Below are positions 24,532-34,124 of a stretch of DNA of 64,000 bases, piece after piece. The stretch spans positions 3,719,001 to 3,783,000 of the forward strand of contig NC_009901.1 in assembly GCF_000018285.1 (NCBI RefSeq). Direction: 5' to 3'. Position numbers and translations under genes: made by a program. Source of the DNA: Shewanella pealeana ATCC 700345. GTDB taxonomy: Bacteria; Pseudomonadota; Gammaproteobacteria; Enterobacterales; Shewanellaceae. Within the stretch, counting starts at the first letter, position 1. Each line of letters opens with the position of its first letter. A model generated the notes under the pieces. The model worked only from the letters and a program-made list of their open reading frames with translations, was not told where the DNA came from and ran no database searches.

Positions 24532-24792
24532 CTAGCTATTATGTGATTTGCAGTCAGTCTTTTCCGTTAGTACTTCAATTACAGATTCTCTATCTCTCGA
24601 TTCAGACTCAAGCTTAACAGCAGGTTTAAGCTCAGAGGCAGACTCAAGCTCAGGAGCTAACTTAAACTTAGGTGCAGGCTTAAGCTCTGGGTCAGTTAAG
24701 CGAGGTGCACAGCTACGACGATTCTCAGGTGTTAAACCCATCGAATCACACCATTGAATATATTGATGCCATAAAGTCCTAATCAATTTCAT
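24532..24792 (-). CDS. Small hypothetical protein with ELKPA-type repeats
   Basis: An 86-residue protein with a perfect GGAGG ribosome site before its ATG. The first ~30 residues (MKLIRTLWHQYIQWCDSMGL, then TPENRRSCAPRL) look like a folded or conserved segment with two cysteines. Residues ~33-66 are degenerate repeats of the type ELKPAPKFKLAPELESASEL, alternating Lys and Glu with Pro/Ala. The gene sits 25 bp upstream of the TatD-like gene on the same strand, so the two may be cotranscribed. I do not recognise a family. The good ribosome site and operon position make it likely real. Confidence 0.6.
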   Translation of the reverse strand: MKLIRTLWHQYIQWCDSMGLTPENRRSCAPRLTDPELKPAPKFKLAPELESASELKPAVKLESESRDRESVIEVLTEKTDCKSHNS

Positions 24793-24877
24793 ACGCCCTC
24801 CAATTAGCTACTTTGAGTTTATCCCAACAGCGAGTCCATACCAATAAAATAGCAAGGGTAGCTAATTCCGTCCTTTA

Positions 24878-24910
24878 AAAAACAAAACCCCAGGCATAGC
24901 CTGGGGTTTT
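24878..24910 (-). terminator. Intrinsic terminator of prfC
   Basis: A 12-bp stem, AAAACCCCAGGC (24884-24895) with GCCTGGGGTTTT (24899-24910), and a three-base loop, followed on the minus strand by GTTTTTT. It is 24 bp past the stop. Confidence 0.9.
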
Positions 24911-24933
24911 AGTATCGAATAATTAACCGCGTA

Positions 24934-26514
24934 TTAGTTTTCGCGCGTCTTAGCAAATTCAATATCTGGGTAACGTTCCATCGACAGGTTAAGATTAACC
25001 ATAGTCGGTGCGATATAAGTCAGGTTGTCACCACCATCTAACGCTAAGTTCATGCTGCACTTACGCTTGAACTCATCGAGCTTCTTATGATCGTCACAGT
25101 ACACCCAACGCGCAGTCGCAACACTGATCGCTTCGTAAATCGCTTCAACTTTATATTCAGTCTTTAGACGACCTACAACAACCTCAAACTGCAGCACACC
25201 AACGGCACCCACAATTAAGTCATTACTATCGAGTGGTCTAAACACCTGTACTGCGCCTTCTTCTGAAAGCTGTACCAGACCTTTAAGCAACTGCTTCTGC
25301 TTCAACGGATCTTTTAAACGAATACGACGGAACATCTCTGGCGCAAAGTTTGGTACACCAGTAAAGCGAAGCTTCTCGCCTTGGGTAAAGGTATCACCAA
25401 TACGGATTGTGCCATGGTTATGTAAGCCGATAATATCGCCTGGGTACGCAGCTTCGGCGCGGTTACGATCGCCGGCCATAAAGGTCAACGCGTCACTGAC
25501 GTTAACATCTTTACCAAGACGTACATGATGCATCTTCATGCCTTGCTCGTAACGGCCTGAACAAATTCGCATAAAGGCAACACGATCTCGATGCTTAGGA
25601 TCCATATTCGCTTGGATCTTAAATACGAAACCACTGAACTTTTCTTCTTCAGGTTGAACTTCACGAATTTCAGTTTCGCGAGGCTGTGGGACTGGTGCCC
25701 ACTCAACGATACCGTCAAGAATATGGTCGACGCCAAAGTTACCTAGCGCAGTTCCAAAATAAACAGGAGTTAATTCGCCTTTTAAGAATTGCTGGTGATC
25801 GAATTCATGTGACGCGCCAACAACCAATTCCATTTCATCACGGATTTCAGCAGCATAGCTGCCAATCGCCTCATCAAGCTCTGGGTTATCTAGCCCCTTG
25901 ATGACCCGAGAGTCTTGGATTGTATGCCCCATACCACCTTGATACAGGATCACTTCATCACGTAATAGGTGATAAACACCTTTGAATTCTTTACCCGCAC
26001 CGATTGGCCAAGTGATAGGTGCGCACTTAATGTTGAGCACTTCTTCAACTTCATCCATCAACTCGATTGGATCGCGAATATCACGGTCAAGCTTGTTCAT
26101 GAAGGTAACAATTGGAGTATCACGTAAACGAGTGACTTCCATTAGTTTAATAGTACGTTGCTCAACACCTTTCGCTGAGTCGATAACCATTAAGCATGAG
26201 TCTACCGCCGTTAATGTACGGTAAGTATCTTCAGAGAAGTCTTCGTGACCAGGCGTATCTAGCAAGTTTACCAGCGCGTCGCTGTATGGAAACTGCATTA
26301 CAGAGGTCGTAATTGAGATCCCACGATCTTTTTCCATCTCCATCCAGTCAGACTTAGCGTGCTGACCTGACTTTTTGCCTTTTACCGTACCCGCCTTTTG
26401 TAACGCGTTTCCGAATAAAAGAACCTTTTCAGTAATGGTGGTTTTACCCGCATCTGGGTGAGAGATGATGGCAAAAGTGCGACGTTTGTCGACCTCAACT
26501 TTATAGCCTGACAT
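24934..26514 (-). CDS. prfC: Peptide chain release factor 3
   Basis: A 526-residue translational GTPase that recycles RF1/RF2 after termination. The start is taken as the ATG at 26514, giving [26 protein letters not shown], matching E. coli RF3; an upstream in-frame ATG at 26565 would add 17 unrelated residues. G1 is SHPDAGKT, G3 is DTPGHEDFS and G4 is NKLDRD. Domains II and III follow, ending KTREN. It forms a single-gene unit with its own terminator. Confidence 0.95.
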   Translation of the reverse strand: MSGYKVEVDKRRTFAIISHPDAGKTTITEKVLLFGNALQKAGTVKGKKSGQHAKSDWMEMEKDRGISITTSVMQFPYSDALVNLLDTPGHEDFSEDTYRTLTAVDSCLMVIDSAKGVEQRTIKLMEVTRLRDTPIVTFMNKLDRDIRDPIELMDEVEEVLNIKCAPITWPIGAGKEFKGVYHLLRDEVILYQGGMGHTIQDSRVIKGLDNPELDEAIGSYAAEIRDEMELVVGASHEFDHQQFLKGELTPVYFGTALGNFGVDHILDGIVEWAPVPQPRETEIREVQPEEEKFSGFVFKIQANMDPKHRDRVAFMRICSGRYEQGMKMHHVRLGKDVNVSDALTFMAGDRNRAEAAYPGDIIGLHNHGTIRIGDTFTQGEKLRFTGVPNFAPEMFRRIRLKDPLKQKQLLKGLVQLSEEGAVQVFRPLDSNDLIVGAVGVLQFEVVVGRLKTEYKVEAIYEAISVATARWVYCDDHKKLDEFKRKCSMNLALDGGDNLTYIAPTMVNLNLSMERYPDIEFAKTREN

Positions 26515-26630
26515 GTATACCTGTAATTCTGGGAGTTCACAAAGGCCGCAATTATAGCCGCTCACCTATCTTTTAGCTACCACACTAAGCGGCTAAAATG
26601 AGCATCACCACCATTTGTAAAATACAGACA

Positions 26631-26657
26631 ATAAAAAAGCCTCCTAAAGGAGGCTTT
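26631..26657 (-). terminator. Intrinsic terminator of nlpI
   Basis: Stem AAAGCCTCC (26636-26644) with GGAGGCTTT (26649-26657), four-base loop, six T on the minus strand. It is 18 bp past the stop. Confidence 0.88.
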
Positions 26658-26675
26658 CAAGGATATAAAAACGCT

Positions 26676-27569
26676 TTAATTCGTAGCCAATCTTAATGCT
26701 TCATTGGTTCTCGCAAGCTCAAGTCTTGCATATCTATGTTCAACGAAGTCATAGATATTAGTCGCCAATGCGAGTCTAAAGTAATTAGCCGCCTGAACGT
26801 TATCACCTCGTTTTTGCGCAATTTTAGCCATATAGAAATATGCTTCACAGAGACGCTCGGCATACTCATCAGGGTGTTTTAGCCCTTCTTTAGCGAGGTT
26901 AAATACCTCTTCCTTACTCTTCTGGCCTAAGTAGAAATCAACTAACGCTGTCGACCAAGCATTCGCCTGCAAATTCTTGCGGTTTTCCGTCAGCTGTAGC
27001 AGCGCGGCTTGCTCATCGACTTCCCGCTCGGCTAAATAGAGCCAAAGAACTCTATAACCATCTGACGGCTCACGGTCATAAAAAGCGGTCATATCTGAAA
27101 CAGCAAGCTCCATGCGCTCACCATAATAAAGCGAAATTCCGCGGTTCAGATAGGCATAGTCGTATTCAGGGGACAATTCCAATACCGCATCAAATGCTTC
27201 ATAGGCACTTTCAAACTCACTTTCCTGAGTGTAATAGATCCCGAGAAAATTGTAGGCATCGGCTAAATTAGGCTGCAGCTTTAGCGCCTGATGGAAATCG
27301 ATTCGACTCAGAATGCGCAAACCAACACGGTCGTAAATCACACCGCGGTCATAATGAAAACGTGCTCGTTGCTCAGGCGTTAACTCGACTGATGCTAGGA
27401 TTTCATTTAACTTTGCTAAGGTAATTTCTAACTTATAATCAGGCGAAATGGGGGCAACCCTAATCGACGCTTGTTGATCACTATCGGACTGAGTGGACAC
27501 ACATCCTGTCAGCAGCATACTCACACTTGCCATAAGCATAATTACGGCTGTTCGCATCTTTTGATTCAT
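26676..27569 (-). CDS. nlpI: Lipoprotein NlpI
   Basis: A 297-residue outer-membrane lipoprotein with TPR repeats. I start it at the ATG at 27569 (AAGG eight bases upstream), which puts a lipoprotein signal peptide first; the frame is open to 27695, but the extra residues break the signal. The lipobox is LLTGC followed by VST. TPR-like helices such as ADAYNFLGIYYTQESEFESA and YAYLNRGISLYYGERMELA run through the middle. In E. coli, NlpI is an adaptor for the Prc protease and scaffolds peptidoglycan enzymes. It lies directly downstream of pnp, as in enterics. Confidence 0.93.
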   Translation of the reverse strand: MNQKMRTAVIMLMASVSMLLTGCVSTQSDSDQQASIRVAPISPDYKLEITLAKLNEILASVELTPEQRARFHYDRGVIYDRVGLRILSRIDFHQALKLQPNLADAYNFLGIYYTQESEFESAYEAFDAVLELSPEYDYAYLNRGISLYYGERMELAVSDMTAFYDREPSDGYRVLWLYLAEREVDEQAALLQLTENRKNLQANAWSTALVDFYLGQKSKEEVFNLAKEGLKHPDEYAERLCEAYFYMAKIAQKRGDNVQAANYFRLALATNIYDFVEHRYARLELARTNEALRLATN

Positions 27570-27692
27570 CCATTTAACCTTCTGAGTTCGCCAATAGCAC
27601 CAATCATAGCAACCCCTAATCACGACTGCTATCAAGGAATTGAAAATAATCCACTTATCGTTGATTAATTCAGCAGCTGACTTTATTGCAGG

Positions 27693-27722
27693 CATAAAAA
27701 AGGAGGCCTATGGCCTCCTTTT
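27693..27722 (-). terminator. Intrinsic terminator of pnp
   Basis: An 11-bp stem, AAAAGGAGGCC (27698-27708) with GGCCTCCTTTT (27712-27722), three-base loop, T run on the minus strand. It separates pnp from nlpI. Confidence 0.9.
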
Positions 27723-27740
27723 AATTCAAAGTGCTAGGGC

Positions 27741-29846
27741 TTATTCAGCAGCTGGCGCTTCGGCTTTAGGTGCAGCTTCTTTCATAGAAAGACGTACACG
27801 GCCTTGACGGTCAACTTCCATCACTTTAACTTTAACTTCTTGACCTACTTCTAAGTAGTCAGACACGTTCGCAACACGCTCTTCAGCGATTTGAGAAATG
27901 TGTACTAGACCATCTTTACCAGGAAGAATTGTTACGAATGCACCAAAATCTACGATACGAACAACTTTACCGTTGTATACAGTACCGACTTCAACTTCTG
28001 CAGTGATCTCTTCGATACGACGGATAGCTTCTTTAGTCGCTTCGCCATTTGAAGAAGCAATCTTCACTGTACCGTCGTCATCAAGTTCGATAGTCGTACC
28101 GGTTTCTTCAGTAAGTGCACGAATTGTTGCACCACCTTTACCAATAACATCACGGATCTTCTCAGGGTTGATCTTGATAGTTGTGATACGTGGAGCATGC
28201 TCAGAAATATCACCACGGTGGCCAGAGATAGCCCTATCCATTACGTCTAGGATATGAACACGAGCGCCGTATGCTTGCTTAAGAGCAATCTGCATGATCT
28301 CTTTAGTGATACCTTCGATCTTGATATCCATCTGCAGAGCAGTAATACCGTCGCGAGTACCCGCAACTTTAAAGTCCATGTCACCAAGGTGATCTTCATC
28401 GCCTAGGATGTCAGAAAGAACAACGAAATCGTCGCCTTCTTTAACTAGACCCATCGCGATACCCGCAACAGAAGTCTTGATTGGTACACCTGCATCCATA
28501 AGAGCAAGAGAAGTACCACAAACTGACGCCATAGAGCTTGAACCGTTAGATTCAGTGATTTCAGATACGATACGAACGCTGTATGGGAACTCTTCAGCAG
28601 TAGGCATAACCGCGTTAATACCACGCCATGCTAGCTTACCGTGACCAATTTCACGACGCTTAGGAGAACCAACCATGCCTGTTTCACCAACAGAGTATGG
28701 AGGGAAGTTGTAGTGAAGCATAAAGCGGTTAGTGTACTCGCCCATGATGCTATCAATCTTCTGTGCATCACGCTCTGTACCAAGAGTACAAGTTACTAGC
28801 GCCTGAGTTTCACCACGAGTGAACAGTGAGCTACCGTGAGTACGTGGAAGTACACCAGCCATAACGTTAAGTGCACGAACCATATCTGGCTCACGACCAT
28901 CGATACGTGGCTGACCAGAGATAATACGGCCACGAACCACTTTCTTCTCTAGGCTACCTAGAAGACCGTCGATTTCACGTGTGTTAGCATCTGGGTTTTC
29001 AGCCAATAATGCTTCTTTAGCAGCATTCTTAACTACACCAACTTGAGCGTAACGATCTTGCTTAACTTCAATTTGGTAAGCTTCAGTAAGACCTGCTTCA
29101 GCCAAATCTTTGATCTTAGCAACAAGCGTTTCGTCTTGCGCAGGTGCAGACCAATCCCATACAGGCTTGTTAACTTCAGCTTGTAGCTCTTTAATTGCTT
29201 GAATAACCACTTGCTGCTGATCGTGACCATAAACAACCGCACCTAACATCACTTCTTCAGGTAGTGCGCTTGCTTCTGATTCAACCATTAGTACTGCACT
29301 TTCAGTACCAGCAACAGAAAGCTCTAGCTGGCTATCAACTAGCTGAGAAACTGTTGGGTTAAGGATATATTCACCATTAACATAACCAACACGCGCTGAA
29401 CCTAGTGGACCATTAAATGGAATACCAGAGATAGAAAGTGCAGCTGAAGTACCGATCATAGAGATAACTTCTGGGCTGATTTCTGGATCAACAGAAACTA
29501 CTGTAATGATAACCTGAACTTCGTTCTTGAAACCATTCGGGAATAGTGGACGGATTGGACGGTCAATTAGACGAGCTGTAAGCGTTTCGCCTTCAGATGG
29601 ACGACCTTCACGCTTAAAGAATCCACCAGGGATCTTACCTGCTGCGTATGTTTTTTCCTGGTAATTAACGGTTAGCGGGAAAAAGTCACGGCCTGGCTCT
29701 TCAAACTTCTTGCCAACAACAGTAACCAATACTGTTGTATCACCCATACTTGCCAAAACAGCTGCATCTGCTTGACGTGCAATAACCCCAGTCTCTAATG
29801 TGACTGTGTGCTGACCATATTGAAAACTCTTTACGATTGGATTCAC
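27741..29846 (-). CDS. pnp: Polyribonucleotide nucleotidyltransferase (PNPase)
   Basis: A 3'-5' phosphorolytic exoribonuclease of about 701 residues, part of the RNA degradosome. Two RNase PH domains come first ([35 protein letters not shown]), then a KH domain ([16 protein letters not shown]) and an S1 domain ([19 protein letters not shown]). Start choice: the ATG at 29855 abuts the AAGGA ribosome site, whereas the GTG at 29846 has nine bases of spacing and gives (M)[11 protein letters not shown] like E. coli, so I prefer GTG. rpsO lies on the same strand but 2.4 kb upstream, separated by a GGDEF-EAL gene. Confidence 0.94.
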   Translation of the reverse strand: MNPIVKSFQYGQHTVTLETGVIARQADAAVLASMGDTTVLVTVVGKKFEEPGRDFFPLTVNYQEKTYAAGKIPGGFFKREGRPSEGETLTARLIDRPIRPLFPNGFKNEVQVIITVVSVDPEISPEVISMIGTSAALSISGIPFNGPLGSARVGYVNGEYILNPTVSQLVDSQLELSVAGTESAVLMVESEASALPEEVMLGAVVYGHDQQQVVIQAIKELQAEVNKPVWDWSAPAQDETLVAKIKDLAEAGLTEAYQIEVKQDRYAQVGVVKNAAKEALLAENPDANTREIDGLLGSLEKKVVRGRIISGQPRIDGREPDMVRALNVMAGVLPRTHGSSLFTRGETQALVTCTLGTERDAQKIDSIMGEYTNRFMLHYNFPPYSVGETGMVGSPKRREIGHGKLAWRGINAVMPTAEEFPYSVRIVSEITESNGSSSMASVCGTSLALMDAGVPIKTSVAGIAMGLVKEGDDFVVLSDILGDEDHLGDMDFKVAGTRDGITALQMDIKIEGITKEIMQIALKQAYGARVHILDVMDRAISGHRGDISEHAPRITTIKINPEKIRDVIGKGGATIRALTEETGTTIELDDDGTVKIASSNGEATKEAIRRIEEITAEVEVGTVYNGKVVRIVDFGAFVTILPGKDGLVHISQIAEERVANVSDYLEVGQEVKVKVMEVDRQGRVRLSMKEAAPKAEAPAAE

Positions 29847-30051
29847 GTGAACCATTCCTTAATATTTAATTACCTTAATTACGCGCGTAAGTATACTGCA
29901 AGTTTATTCAATAGATAAAGAGAATAGATTGATGACAAAGCGGAATCTTTTCCCTAAAGTGGACGCATTAGCCATAAAACACCTAATCCACGCCAATATC
30001 TCTAGCAATAAAAAAAAACTAAGCCATTGAAATAAGGGGATAGAGTTAAAG

Positions 30052-32091
30052 ATGGACAGTTTCAAATCACTGACATGGAAGCAGACTATCTTAGTGGTTT
30101 CTTCCACACTTTTTTTCGCCGTTGTGATCTTTTTTATTGAGATATCTCTCCTCGTTATCGATGCTCGCCAAGAGCTTTCGGAAAGCCAACAAGAACTCGT
30201 CGACTCAGTTGAACAGCCAGCGACCAATGCGATCTGGGCATTAGATGATTTACGTGCTGAACAAACCATTCAAGGGATCTTAAAAGTAGAGCATGTAGGC
30301 TCGGCGATATTAAAACTTGAAGATGGTAGCCGTTTCGTATCAGTTAATAATGGTGCCCCATCCGTTAATCCTGAGCTTTTTACCTCAATCAGTGCCAAAC
30401 TCTTTGGCGACCTAAAACAGATCTCTCGCTCGCTGTACCGCCCTTTTTATACCGATGCTAATGGTAATAAAGAACTTATCGGCAGCCTAACCGTTTTCTA
30501 TTACACTCAAGAGCTAACCAGCTCTTTATTTTCTAGCCTTAGATTCAGCCTTTGGGCAACTCTTGCGAGAGCCTTCCTGCTAACGCTTGTTCTGTCTATT
30601 GTGTTCCATCGTTTTCTTACCCAGCCGATAGCGAAAATAAGCGAAGCTATCGACAGAATCGATCCCGAATCCCCTGCGAATCACTTGCTTCCACCTGACC
30701 GTGCTCATAATGATGACGAACTCGGGGCGGTTATCTCCAAGCTCAATCAGATCTTGATTCAATTCGACACGACTCAGACTAAGCTACGCAAGATGGCGAC
30801 ACGGGACCCCCTGACTGAATTGCCTAATCGCACTTTATTGCTTGAAACTATTGCGGTTACCATCCAAAGAGCAAAGACCAAACAGAGACGTTTCAGCTTG
30901 CTGTTCATTGACCTAGACCGTTTTAAAAACGTTAACGATTCATTGGGACATGAAGTTGGCGACCAATTTTTAATACGAGTCGCGCGTAACCTAGAGTTAA
31001 CCGTTGGCCAGATAGGTACGGTCGCAAGGCTTGGAGGCGATGAATTTGTGGTATTAGCGGATGGTTTAGACTCCCCCACAAAAGCGGTCGAGTTGGTCGA
31101 TAAGTTACTGGTTCAACTGAACACGCCTATGCAACTCAATGAGCATACTGTGCACCCTGCAGCCTCAATCGGTATCGCAATCTATCCCGATGACGGCCTT
31201 CGAGCCGAAGACCTTATTCGCCATGCCGATATCGCCATGTACAGCGCAAAAGCCGCTGGCTCAAACCAATGGGCATTCTTTAAACCTCAAATGACCGAAC
31301 GTGCTTCAGTACGTTTAAGAACTGAGGCTTCGTTACATGATGCGCTTGAGAACAATGAATTCATATTACATTTTCAGCCAAAACTAGATATAGAAACCGG
31401 TGCAGTGGTTGGTTGCGAAGCCCTTATCCGCTGGCAAAAGGATGGCCGTTTAATAAGTCCAGCCTCTTTTATTCCTGTGGCGGAAGAAACTGGTATGATT
31501 ATTCAAATAGGCCAATGGGTTGTCGAGCAAAGTTGCAAAACCATCAAAGACTGGAAAACTCGCTATAACTTTTCGGTGCCAATTGCCATTAATGTCTCAT
31601 CACAGCAGTTTTTAGATGCCAGCCTAGTCCCCGATATAAAACAGGCGGCACTGCGTTATCAAGTAGCTCCTCAATCACTGGAAATAGAGATCACTGAAAC
31701 TTCTCTGATGAATGACATAGAGTCCGCAATTATAAAGCTTCAACAGTTAAAGTCCGCAGGTTTTGGCATTGCTGTAGACGATTTTGGTACAGGTTATTCT
31801 TCTCTTTCTTACCTACGGCGTCTGCCAATAAGCACCATGAAGATTGATCGTGGTTTTGTATCTGATCTGCCTGAAGAGAGTGCAATCGCATCGACTATTT
31901 TAATGCTTGGCAAGCAACTTGATTTAAACATTGTCGCCGAGGGAGTTGAGAATGAGCAGCAGCTTGCTTGGTTACAAAACCAAGGCTGTCAGATAGGACA
32001 AGGGTTTTACTTTAGTAAGCCTCTACCAATAGAATCGTTTGAAGCCAAGTACATTGCTCCAAATCGTAACACCATAAAAACCAGCAGCTAG
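30052..32091 (+). CDS. Membrane GGDEF-EAL protein
   Basis: A 679-residue protein with a membrane helix at ~12-34, a periplasmic sensory region at ~38-165, a second helix at ~168-187 and a HAMP-like linker. A GGDEF domain (intact GGDEF at 328-332) is followed by an EAL domain (EAL 456-458; DDFGTGYSSL and VAEGVEN also present). The usual RxxD inhibition site upstream of GGDEF is absent. Both active sites look intact, so it may make and/or degrade c-di-GMP, and the direction cannot be decided from sequence. The ribosome site AAGGGGA precedes the ATG. It is inserted on the opposite strand between rpsO and pnp. Confidence 0.9.
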   Translation: MDSFKSLTWKQTILVVSSTLFFAVVIFFIEISLLVIDARQELSESQQELVDSVEQPATNAIWALDDLRAEQTIQGILKVEHVGSAILKLEDGSRFVSVNNGAPSVNPELFTSISAKLFGDLKQISRSLYRPFYTDANGNKELIGSLTVFYYTQELTSSLFSSLRFSLWATLARAFLLTLVLSIVFHRFLTQPIAKISEAIDRIDPESPANHLLPPDRAHNDDELGAVISKLNQILIQFDTTQTKLRKMATRDPLTELPNRTLLLETIAVTIQRAKTKQRRFSLLFIDLDRFKNVNDSLGHEVGDQFLIRVARNLELTVGQIGTVARLGGDEFVVLADGLDSPTKAVELVDKLLVQLNTPMQLNEHTVHPAASIGIAIYPDDGLRAEDLIRHADIAMYSAKAAGSNQWAFFKPQMTERASVRLRTEASLHDALENNEFILHFQPKLDIETGAVVGCEALIRWQKDGRLISPASFIPVAEETGMIIQIGQWVVEQSCKTIKDWKTRYNFSVPIAINVSSQQFLDASLVPDIKQAALRYQVAPQSLEIEITETSLMNDIESAIIKLQQLKSAGFGIAVDDFGTGYSSLSYLRRLPISTMKIDRGFVSDLPEESAIASTILMLGKQLDLNIVAEGVENEQQLAWLQNQGCQIGQGFYFSKPLPIESFEAKYIAPNRNTIKTSS

Positions 32092-32243
32092 CATTCCTCC
32101 CCTACTGTTGAGAGACATTAGCTGAGCTTAGTAACCACCTTACGTGCAGTTAGTAAAACCGTGCGCATATTTATACTGATTGGTATTACTTTTCTTGGCG
32201 CACTAAATCAGCCTCGGCATTTAAAAAATGCCTGATTTACAGG

Positions 32244-32271
32244 CACAAAAAAAGGAGGCATAGCCTCCTTT
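32244..32271 (-). terminator. Intrinsic terminator of rpsO
   Basis: Stem AAAGGAGGC (32251-32259) with GCCTCCTTT (32263-32271), three-base loop and a seven-base T run on the minus strand. Some T residues on the plus side mean it could also stop the convergent GGDEF-EAL transcript. Confidence 0.88.
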
Positions 32272-32291
32272 TAATAGATCAGACGTTAAAA

Positions 32292-32561
32292 TTAACGACG
32301 TAGACCTAACTTCTTGATTAGCTCTTGGTAGCGAACGTTTTCAGTACGCTTAAGGTATGCAAGAAGTTTACGACGTGTGCTAACCATACGTAGTAGACCA
32401 CGACGTGAATGGTGATCGTGGATGTGCTCTTTGAAGTGACCTTGTAGGTGGTTGATCTGCGCAGTTAGCAGAGCAACTTGAACTTCAGAAGAACCAGTAT
32501 CATTTTCACAACGACCAAATTCAGCTAGGATTTGAGCTTTAGCTTCAACACTTAGTGACAT
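32292..32561 (-). CDS. rpsO: 30S ribosomal protein S15
   Basis: An 89-residue S15 that binds the central domain of 16S rRNA. I start it at [10 protein letters not shown] (32561), the family N-terminus; the frame extends four codons upstream. Conserved [27 protein letters not shown] and [13 protein letters not shown] are all present. It is the last gene of the rimP-nusA-infB-rbfA-truB-rpsO unit. The usual downstream neighbour pnp is displaced. Confidence 0.97.
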   Translation of the reverse strand: MSLSVEAKAQILAEFGRCENDTGSSEVQVALLTAQINHLQGHFKEHIHDHHSRRGLLRMVSTRRKLLAYLKRTENVRYQELIKKLGLRR

Positions 32562-32682
32562 TTCTATCTCCAAAATATTACATTAAAAAATCTTTAGCCG
32601 ATCACTAACTCAGCCAAAGGGGCGCGCCATTCTACCCATTTACACTTTGGGTAGCAAGACTAATCTAGGAAGAGGTCCACAA

Positions 32683-33630
32683 TTAGTCTTGTGGCTCTCT
32701 TAATACGATGAGTCGCTTGGGAGCAAGCAGACCATCATCGTTCATTTGTCCGATACCAACAAACTGACGAGCATCGCCAATCGTGATACGCACTAACTCA
32801 TCGACAGGCAAATTAGCCACCTGCACAGGGTTACCATTCATCAGGTAAGTAGCAAGTTCATCAGAGACATTTATCTCTTTGAAACCACTTACCGCAGTAT
32901 CCATAGGTAACAGTAATGGGTCCAATACCTCAGATAGAGTCAAGGACTCGGCATCAGCCTTAGCCACTAACTCTTCAAGTTGTTTCAATGACACCATTTT
33001 ATCATAGGGGTAGCCAGCAACTTGTGTGCGACGTAGCATGATAACGTGTGCGCCACAGCCTAACATCTCGCCTAAATCATCTGTGATAGTACGGATATAG
33101 GTACCTTTAGAACAATGAATGTCTAAGGTTAACTCATCACCTTCAAGGCTAATAAAGTTCAACTCAAACACATTGATAGGGCGTGCCTCACGAGGAACTT
33201 CAATTCCCTCACGAGCGTACTTATACAAAGGCTGACCTTGGTACTTTAGTGCTGAATACATTGACGGGACTTGCATCGTCTCACCGCGAAAATATTCCAG
33301 CGCAGTATCTAACTGCTCTTGAGTGAAGTTAACTTCTCTCGTTTGAACAATTTCACCATCAGAGTCACTTGTATCAGTACGTTGTCCAAGCTTTGCCGTT
33401 ACTAAGTAGCGTTTGTCCGCGTCGAGTAAGTGCTGCGAAAACTTAGTCGCCTCACCTAAGCAAATAGGTAACATGCCCGTTGCTAGCGGATCCAGTGCAC
33501 CGGTATGACCCGCTTTATTTGCATTAAAGAAGCGTTTCACTCTTTGTAATGCAAAGTTAGAGCTCATGCCAGTGTCTTTATCTAACAGTACAATACCGTC
33601 GATAAAACGACCGCGAGAACGACGTGCCAT
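32683..33630 (-). CDS. truB: tRNA pseudouridine-55 synthase
   Basis: A 315-residue enzyme that makes pseudouridine 55 in the T loop of elongator tRNAs. Catalytic Asp47 is in [29 protein letters not shown] at the start and [10 protein letters not shown] in the middle are family signatures, and the C-terminal part resembles a PUA-type domain. Its ATG overlaps the rbfA stop by one base (TAATG), so translation is coupled. Confidence 0.96.
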   Translation of the reverse strand: MARRSRGRFIDGIVLLDKDTGMSSNFALQRVKRFFNANKAGHTGALDPLATGMLPICLGEATKFSQHLLDADKRYLVTAKLGQRTDTSDSDGEIVQTREVNFTQEQLDTALEYFRGETMQVPSMYSALKYQGQPLYKYAREGIEVPREARPINVFELNFISLEGDELTLDIHCSKGTYIRTITDDLGEMLGCGAHVIMLRRTQVAGYPYDKMVSLKQLEELVAKADAESLTLSEVLDPLLLPMDTAVSGFKEINVSDELATYLMNGNPVQVANLPVDELVRITIGDARQFVGIGQMNDDGLLAPKRLIVLREPQD

Positions 33631-34058
33631 TACTTATCGCCCTCTTCCTTAGTGTCGCCTTGTTCAGCGTCGGTTTCTACGCCGTGTTGCTTCTGCTTAG
33701 CTTCGTCGTTACTGATCACGCGGCTAACTAAGTTAGACATACGCATACCTTCAACTAACGAGCTATCGTAGATAAAGCGAAGTTCAGGCATAACGCGTAA
33801 CTTCATACGACCAGCAACTAACGAGCGGATATAACCCGCAGCAGCGTCCAATGCAGCCACTTTTTGTTCGACTAATTTTTCGTCTTCTTCGAAGAAAGTA
33901 ACATAAACTTTTGCATAGCTTAAATCACGAGAAACATCGACATCATTAACCGTCACAAACCCAATGCGTGGATCTTTCATATCACGTTGTAGCACCTGTG
34001 CAAGCTCTTGTTGAAGCTGCTGTGCGATACGGCGTGTACGACTAAATTCTTTTGCCAT
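33630..34058 (-). CDS. rbfA: Ribosome-binding factor A
   Basis: A 142-residue cold-shock ribosome maturation factor acting on the 30S subunit. The start is taken at [19 protein letters not shown] (34058); an upstream in-frame ATG at 34076 is less likely. The KH-like core shows [25 protein letters not shown] and [12 protein letters not shown]. The C-terminal tail is acidic and low complexity ([13 protein letters not shown]). It is translationally coupled to truB. Confidence 0.95.
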   Translation of the reverse strand: MAKEFSRTRRIAQQLQQELAQVLQRDMKDPRIGFVTVNDVDVSRDLSYAKVYVTFFEEDEKLVEQKVAALDAAAGYIRSLVAGRMKLRVMPELRFIYDSSLVEGMRMSNLVSRVISNDEAKQKQHGVETDAEQGDTKEEGDK

Positions 34059-34124
34059 AATATATTTGCCATTCAATCAAAAAGTAAGGGCGGCTGACGC
34101 CGCCCCTATTGGTTATGAGATAGG

